64,000 nt of DNA from Arthrobacter sp. StoSoilA2 (GTDB taxonomy: Bacteria > Actinomycetota > Actinomycetes > Actinomycetales > Micrococcaceae), in the NCBI RefSeq assembly GCF_019977195.1, contig NZ_AP024643.1, positions 3,224,001 to 3,288,000 of the forward strand. Reading direction: 5' to 3'. Below are positions 60,463-64,000 of this stretch, one piece after another; positions within the stretch are counted from its first letter, which is position 1; each line of letters starts with the position of its first letter. The notes beneath the pieces were generated by a model. That model was given only the letters and a program-made list of their open reading frames with translations, was not told the origin of the DNA and ran no database searches. Position numbers and translations under genes: made by a program.

Positions 60463-61290
60463 ATGAGCAAGGCAGCCCTCTGCGTGGGGATCAACAAGTT
60501 CAAGTATTTACCCGAATCGAGCTGGCTTCACGGTTGCGTTAATGACGCTGAAGACCTGGCCGCCCTCCTTGAGGCGCAGTATGGATTCGCGTCCTCCAGC
60601 ATCAAGGTCTTGAGGGATGCCAAGGCCAACAAAAAGTCCGTAATGGCCGAACTCAACAAGCTGGTCGATAGCGCGGTGGACGGAAAATCCAACCACATCG
60701 TCTTCACCTTCTCCAGCCATGGCACGCAGATACCCGATGTCAGCGGCGATGAAGCCGACCGGCTGGACGAGGCCTTCGCCTGCTATGACATCAACAACTC
60801 CGGCGACTCATGGGACCCGGACACAGTGATCACGGACGATGAGCTGGCGACGCTCTTCGCGCGGCTGCCGGACGGTGTCCTCATGGATGTTGTACTGGAC
60901 ACCTGCCACAGCGGTACTGGACTGAAGTCCCTGGACCTGTTGCCAGGCCGGCGTCCCCGCTTCCTGCCCGCTCCGACGCCCCGGGCCGTGATCGCGAACG
61001 AGTTCAGCGACACACGCACCCTGCGCGACCTGGTGAAATCAGTAAAAGGGGCCAAGCCCGTGCTGATGGCAGCCTGCCGATCGGACCAGACGGCTGCGGA
61101 CGCCCTCATTGACGGACGCTACAACGGCGCCTTCACCTATCACTTCGTGAAGTCCCTCCAGGGCAATGGCACTGTAGTCCGGGCGGAAGTCCTGAAACTC
61201 GTGAGCAAGGGTCTCAAAGGCGGCGGTTTTGATCAAATCGCCCAATTGGAAGGCACGACGGCGGCACGCAAGGCTGCGTGGGGCAGCTAA
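60463..61290 (+). CDS. Caspase-like (clan CD) cysteine protease, cytosolic
   Basis: 275 residues from ATG at 60463 (AAGGACAGGA upstream). Caspase/metacaspase fold (PF00656): CVGINKF at 7-13, CVNDAEDLAALLEAQYGF at ~25-42, catalytic His86 in FTFSSHGTQ, acidic DEADRLDEAFACYD, and catalytic Cys148 in VVLDTCHSGTG. Both dyad residues and the aspartates of the arginine-type S1 pocket region are in place, so it should be active, probably after Arg/Lys as metacaspases are. There is no signal peptide or added domain. It is a single gene on its strand, convergent 28 bp from a metallopeptidase. Bacterial caspases occur in defence and cell-death modules as well as orphan form; this one is orphan in sequence terms. 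Confidence 0.92.
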   Translation: MSKAALCVGINKFKYLPESSWLHGCVNDAEDLAALLEAQYGFASSSIKVLRDAKANKKSVMAELNKLVDSAVDGKSNHIVFTFSSHGTQIPDVSGDEADRLDEAFACYDINNSGDSWDPDTVITDDELATLFARLPDGVLMDVVLDTCHSGTGLKSLDLLPGRRPRFLPAPTPRAVIANEFSDTRTLRDLVKSVKGAKPVLMAACRSDQTAADALIDGRYNGAFTYHFVKSLQGNGTVVRAEVLKLVSKGLKGGGFDQIAQLEGTTAARKAAWGS

Positions 61291-61311
61291 CCCTTGGCTG
61301 GCGCCCAAGGG
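61291..61311. terminator. Weak hairpin between the caspase and metallopeptidase genes
   Basis: CCCTTGG (61291-61297) / CCAAGGG (61305-61311), 7-nt loop, no T-run; starts at the base after the caspase-like stop and may serve both convergent genes. Confidence 0.45.
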
Positions 61312-61318
61312 GCATCAG

Positions 61319-62956
61319 CTATTCCCCCGTGCCGTGGAACTTGTTCCTGACCCCGGAAGATGCGGCTTCCTCGGCGTCGTGCTGTTGATCTGAACCAAAC
61401 AGCATGCCCTGCCGCTCCCTGTCCATTACCGGTTTGAGGGCGGCGTATACCAGGCGGCCACCGGCGTCGAACCTGAGGACTCCTCCACCGCGGATATCCA
61501 CGAATTCCCGCCGTGTCTTCAAGCCAAGGCGGACGTAGGCCTCCTTACGGCTCATCCGCACCGTTTGAATGAATGATGCCCCGATTTCGGAGATGATGAA
61601 GCCGTCCGGTGACACGCGTTCGGACGTACGCACCCGCGTGGAGCTCAGTGGTGTGCGCCGCTCGAGGCGGGCCGCGTCCAGGAGCCTCGGGTTTTCCCAC
61701 ACGAAGCGTTGCACTTCCTGGGGGTCTGACCCCAGGGCCGACAGCCGGATGGGATAGCGAAGCCCCTGGTAGTTATCCACCCCGCTGATGTTGTTCAGCG
61801 ACACCCGTCGGATCCCGATGGCCGAGAATTCCGCTTGGAGGGCATCGCGGTAGCCGTAGGTGTCTTCCGGGACCATGTCCAGGTCCGCGGCAATGATGCC
61901 ACGTAGGAGGTCCCGCCAAGTGACGTCCACAGGTGGCATGTAGGAAAGGCCCCTAATCACCATTCGCAGAACCCTCATGGCCACGATGGAACCGGATTCG
62001 GCTTTCTGCTGCAGGCTTTGGTTGTCCCCAAAACGGGCATTTCTTTCCGACCACAACCGCTGGACTGCCCGGAGTACTGCCCCGACCACCACAGCCCCGC
62101 GGGCGTGCGGATCCAGCATGGTTTGCCACCCGTCAGGAACGGCGCCAACAAATGGTTCCCTCAGGGGACCACGGGCGAAAAGGTCCCTCGCAAAGTCAAA
62201 GAGGGACCTTATCAGGATCGCGTCGTCCACGACCTGGCCTGCTTCGAAGCCTTCCCCGGCAGCTTCAAGTTCCCGGAAGACCACCTCACGCGATGAAAAC
62301 ACCGACAGTATGGCCACCAGGTCTGCCAGTGCCTCATGCATGGCAAGTTGCTCCATGGTGGCCAGCTGGTCCGCCCATGCCGGCCGGAAGCCGTCAAGGA
62401 TCGCATGGGTGACTTCGTGGGCAACGATGTCCCTGTAGAGGGCGGTGGGTACTTTGTAGCCCATGCGGTCCACCGATCCGAAGCGGATGGTGTTGGTACC
62501 GCGCTCATATCCGGTATCGACAGCTGTGACACGATCCCTTGCCTTCAGGACCACCCGCCCCTCCGGATTCCAGGGCATCCGCCGGCCGAGGGTGGATTCG
62601 AAGATATCCAGGGTGCTCATGGCCACGCCGTAGACGTGCTGGGCGAGGAAGCGGGTATCGTCCAGGAGTTCGCGAAGGTCCGTGGGTGGAGGTTCTGAAA
62701 CGAGTTGCCAGGGGTCGCCTTGGCTGGTCAGGGTAACCGGCGACACATTGGTTCCGCGCCACTTGCGGATGTGGATCGCGTAGCGGTGTCCAGTGGGGCC
62801 ACGCCGGAGCCGTTCGACGGGTATCCGCACTTGGGCTGTCAGCGGTGGCGCCCCGCCAAAACCTATCGGCCCCTCTGCAAGGACCGTTACGGAGACCATC
62901 TGCCCGGCTTTGATGTCTCCCGGGCTCTTCTTTGGAAATGCCACAGCCATCGCCAT
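61319..62956 (-). CDS. Thermolysin-fold (gluzincin) zinc metallopeptidase, cytosolic
   Basis: 545 residues from ATG at 62956; the frame is open to 63127, but that would overlap mnmA and the added part is low-complexity. Zinc motif VAHEVTH (H180, E181, H184) and, 24 residues later, HEALADLVAIL supplying Glu208 as third ligand (the E-x-x-x-D of thermolysin-like enzymes). The N-terminal ~90 residues look like a beta-sandwich (VRIPVERLRRGPTGHRYAIHIRKWRGTNVSPVTLT). The C-terminal ~150 residues contain SLNNISGVDNYQGLRYPIRL and a basic stretch MSRKEAYVRLGLKTRREF. No signal, pro-peptide or membrane helix, unusual for M4-like enzymes, which are normally secreted. I do not know the substrate. Confidence 0.8.
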   Translation of the reverse strand: MAMAVAFPKKSPGDIKAGQMVSVTVLAEGPIGFGGAPPLTAQVRIPVERLRRGPTGHRYAIHIRKWRGTNVSPVTLTSQGDPWQLVSEPPPTDLRELLDDTRFLAQHVYGVAMSTLDIFESTLGRRMPWNPEGRVVLKARDRVTAVDTGYERGTNTIRFGSVDRMGYKVPTALYRDIVAHEVTHAILDGFRPAWADQLATMEQLAMHEALADLVAILSVFSSREVVFRELEAAGEGFEAGQVVDDAILIRSLFDFARDLFARGPLREPFVGAVPDGWQTMLDPHARGAVVVGAVLRAVQRLWSERNARFGDNQSLQQKAESGSIVAMRVLRMVIRGLSYMPPVDVTWRDLLRGIIAADLDMVPEDTYGYRDALQAEFSAIGIRRVSLNNISGVDNYQGLRYPIRLSALGSDPQEVQRFVWENPRLLDAARLERRTPLSSTRVRTSERVSPDGFIISEIGASFIQTVRMSRKEAYVRLGLKTRREFVDIRGGGVLRFDAGGRLVYAALKPVMDRERQGMLFGSDQQHDAEEAASSGVRNKFHGTGE

Positions 62957-63047
62957 CTTCGAATGCGGACCCCAACACACCGCAGCGGTTGTGCTGCTTA
63001 GGCCAGTATGGGGGCCCTCAAACCCGGAGGCAATAATCCGGTAACGG

Positions 63048-64000
63048 CTAGAGCACTGCCCTCTGCAGGGAACGCGCGGCGTCGATGGTTGCCTGTCCCA
63101 GCACCCGGGTGCCCTGATAGAGAACAATGGTCTGGCCAGGCGCCACTCCCCGCAGCGGCTCGGTCAGGGTGACAACGAGTTCCGCCCGCTCGACACCCTC
63201 TTCATCGGCAACCGGCTCAACGTGTGCACGGGCCGGAACGGGGTCGCCATGCGCCCGCACCTGGGCGTGGCATTCGAATTCCGCACCGGTCTCAACCTCG
63301 GAGATGGGCAAACCGGCCCAGGACACCTTGATTCCGCGGATTTCATCGATGGCAAGGAGCGCTTCCGGCCCCACGACAACCTTGTTTTCCTTTGGCCGGA
63401 TTTCCAGGACGAACCGGGGCTTGCCATCGGAGGCCGGCGTGCCCAGCTTCAGTCCCCGGCGCTGGCCGACGGTGAAGGCGTTGGCACCGGGGTGCTCGCC
63501 TACCTTCGTGCCGGTTTCGTCCACGATGTCGCCGGTTGTCATTTCGATTTTCTCGGCCAGCCAGCCACGCGTATCTCCATCGGAGATGAAGCAGATATCG
63601 TGGCTATCGGGTTTGTTTGCCACCGACAAACCCCGCCTTTCGGCCTCGGCCCTTACCTCGGCCTTGGAGGGAGTGTCCGCAAGCGGGAACATGGAGTGCT
63701 TAAGCTGCTCGTGCGTCAGGACGCCCAGGACATAGCTTTGGTCCTTGGCCCAGTCCGCCGCACGATGCAATTCGCGGTTGCCGTCGGCGTCTTCGATTAC
63801 TTTGGCGTAGTGCCCGGTGCACACAGCGTCAAAGCCCAGGGCAATGGCCTTCTCCAGCAAGGCAGCAAACTTGATGCGCTCGTTGCAACGCATGCACGGA
63901 TTCGGGGTGCGTCCGGCAGCATATTCGTCGATGAAGTCCTGGACGACATCTTCTTTGAAGCGTTCGGAGAAGTCCCACACGTAGTAGGGAATCCCCAGGA
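63048..64000 (-). CDS. mnmA: tRNA 2-thiouridine synthase MnmA (5' end outside window)
   Basis: The frame runs off the right edge, so ~50-80 N-terminal residues (including the ATP-binding SGGVDS loop) are missing; what remains starts IPYYVWDFSERFKEDVV. Present: the TPNPCMRCNERIKF motif with the first catalytic cysteine (of PNPC), SHDICFISDGDTRGWLAE with the second cysteine (D-I-C-F), and the C-terminal beta domain with RVLGQATID near the end. MnmA makes s2U34 on Lys/Glu/Gln tRNAs with sulfur from a cysteine desulfurase, which in this group usually lies upstream. On the same strand and 91 bp before the metallopeptidase start, but probably unrelated to it. Confidence 0.95.
   Translation of the reverse strand, partial: LGIPYYVWDFSERFKEDVVQDFIDEYAAGRTPNPCMRCNERIKFAALLEKAIALGFDAVCTGHYAKVIEDADGNRELHRAADWAKDQSYVLGVLTHEQLKHSMFPLADTPSKAEVRAEAERRGLSVANKPDSHDICFISDGDTRGWLAEKIEMTTGDIVDETGTKVGEHPGANAFTVGQRRGLKLGTPASDGKPRFVLEIRPKENKVVVGPEALLAIDEIRGIKVSWAGLPISEVETGAEFECHAQVRAHGDPVPARAHVEPVADEEGVERAELVVTLTEPLRGVAPGQTIVLYQGTRVLGQATIDAARSLQRAVL

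Noticed and set aside
62957..63127. N-terminal extension of the metallopeptidase
   Set aside because: Would overlap the mnmA coding sequence; low-complexity and without similarity to the domain start.
1..64000. tRNA, rRNA, CRISPR arrays, insertion sequences, prophage
   Set aside because: Intergenic gaps were read on both strands; no cloverleaf, array of spacers, transposase or integrase was seen.

Overview
The window looks like a chromosomal segment of a high-GC actinobacterium, most likely of the Arthrobacter/Paenarthrobacter group (Micrococcales). The evidence is a WhiB1-type regulator, a PdtaS-type kinase, MtrA-MtrB-LpqB, a 1618-residue NAD-dependent glutamate dehydrogenase, GlfT2/Glf, an Rv3235-like protein, and frequent GTG starts. 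Several of these genes occur in the same relative order in Mycobacterium tuberculosis (whiB1, pdtaS, Rv3235, secA1, hpf, comF-like, lpqB, mtrB, mtrA). The genus is inferred; the phylum is well supported. I found no rRNA, tRNA, CRISPR array, insertion sequence or prophage.

Layout. (1) 1-7.3 kb is an accessory-looking surface region. It has the tail of an FG-GAP repeat protein, a ceramidase-family hydrolase, two paralogous lipoproteins, and a 1.1-kaa secreted protein with chitobiase-like and FG-GAP repeats. An inverted duplication has placed the 5' end of a lipoprotein gene in front of this last gene. (2) 7.4-18.7 kb, all on the minus strand, is an envelope-polysaccharide cluster: polyprenyl-type glycosyltransferase, GtrA, DUF6541 membrane protein, Wzm/Wzt exporter, GlfT2, Glf, and a WbpB/WbpE/WbpD-like trio for a diacetamido sugar. 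(3) 18.9-23.1 kb is an orphan EssC-like FHA-FtsK ATPase.

(4) 23.8-30.5 kb holds whiB1, a pdtaS-like kinase and NAD-GDH. (5) 30.6-35.0 kb holds a CpaE-like ATPase with a SAF-domain protein, a small excisionase/BldC-like HTH gene, a LysM protein and an Rv3235-like protein. Direct repeats with an exact 10-bp period lie in front of both the HTH gene and the LysM gene. (6) 35.2-45.7 kb is the conserved secA / YcaQ-like / hpf / comF / lpqB / mtrB / mtrA block. (7) 45.9-52.3 kb is a tightly coupled plus-strand operon: membrane protein, DUF4129, DUF4350, MoxR, DUF58, DUF4166. (8) 52.3-54.5 kb holds a MetE-like protein without cysteines, a chorismate mutase and an F420-dependent-NADP-reductase-like protein. 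(9) 54.6-60.1 kb is a complete dipeptide/oligopeptide ABC transporter. (10) 60.5-63.0 kb is a cytosolic caspase-like protease convergent with a gluzincin metallopeptidase. (11) The window ends inside mnmA.

The signals I consider most worth pursuing are the 10-bp-phased repeat arrays at 32.6 and 33.6 kb, the inverted duplication and gene fusion at 2.7-3.9 kb, the caspase/metallopeptidase pair, the orphan EssC-like ATPase, and the nested tandem repeats at 35.0 kb.
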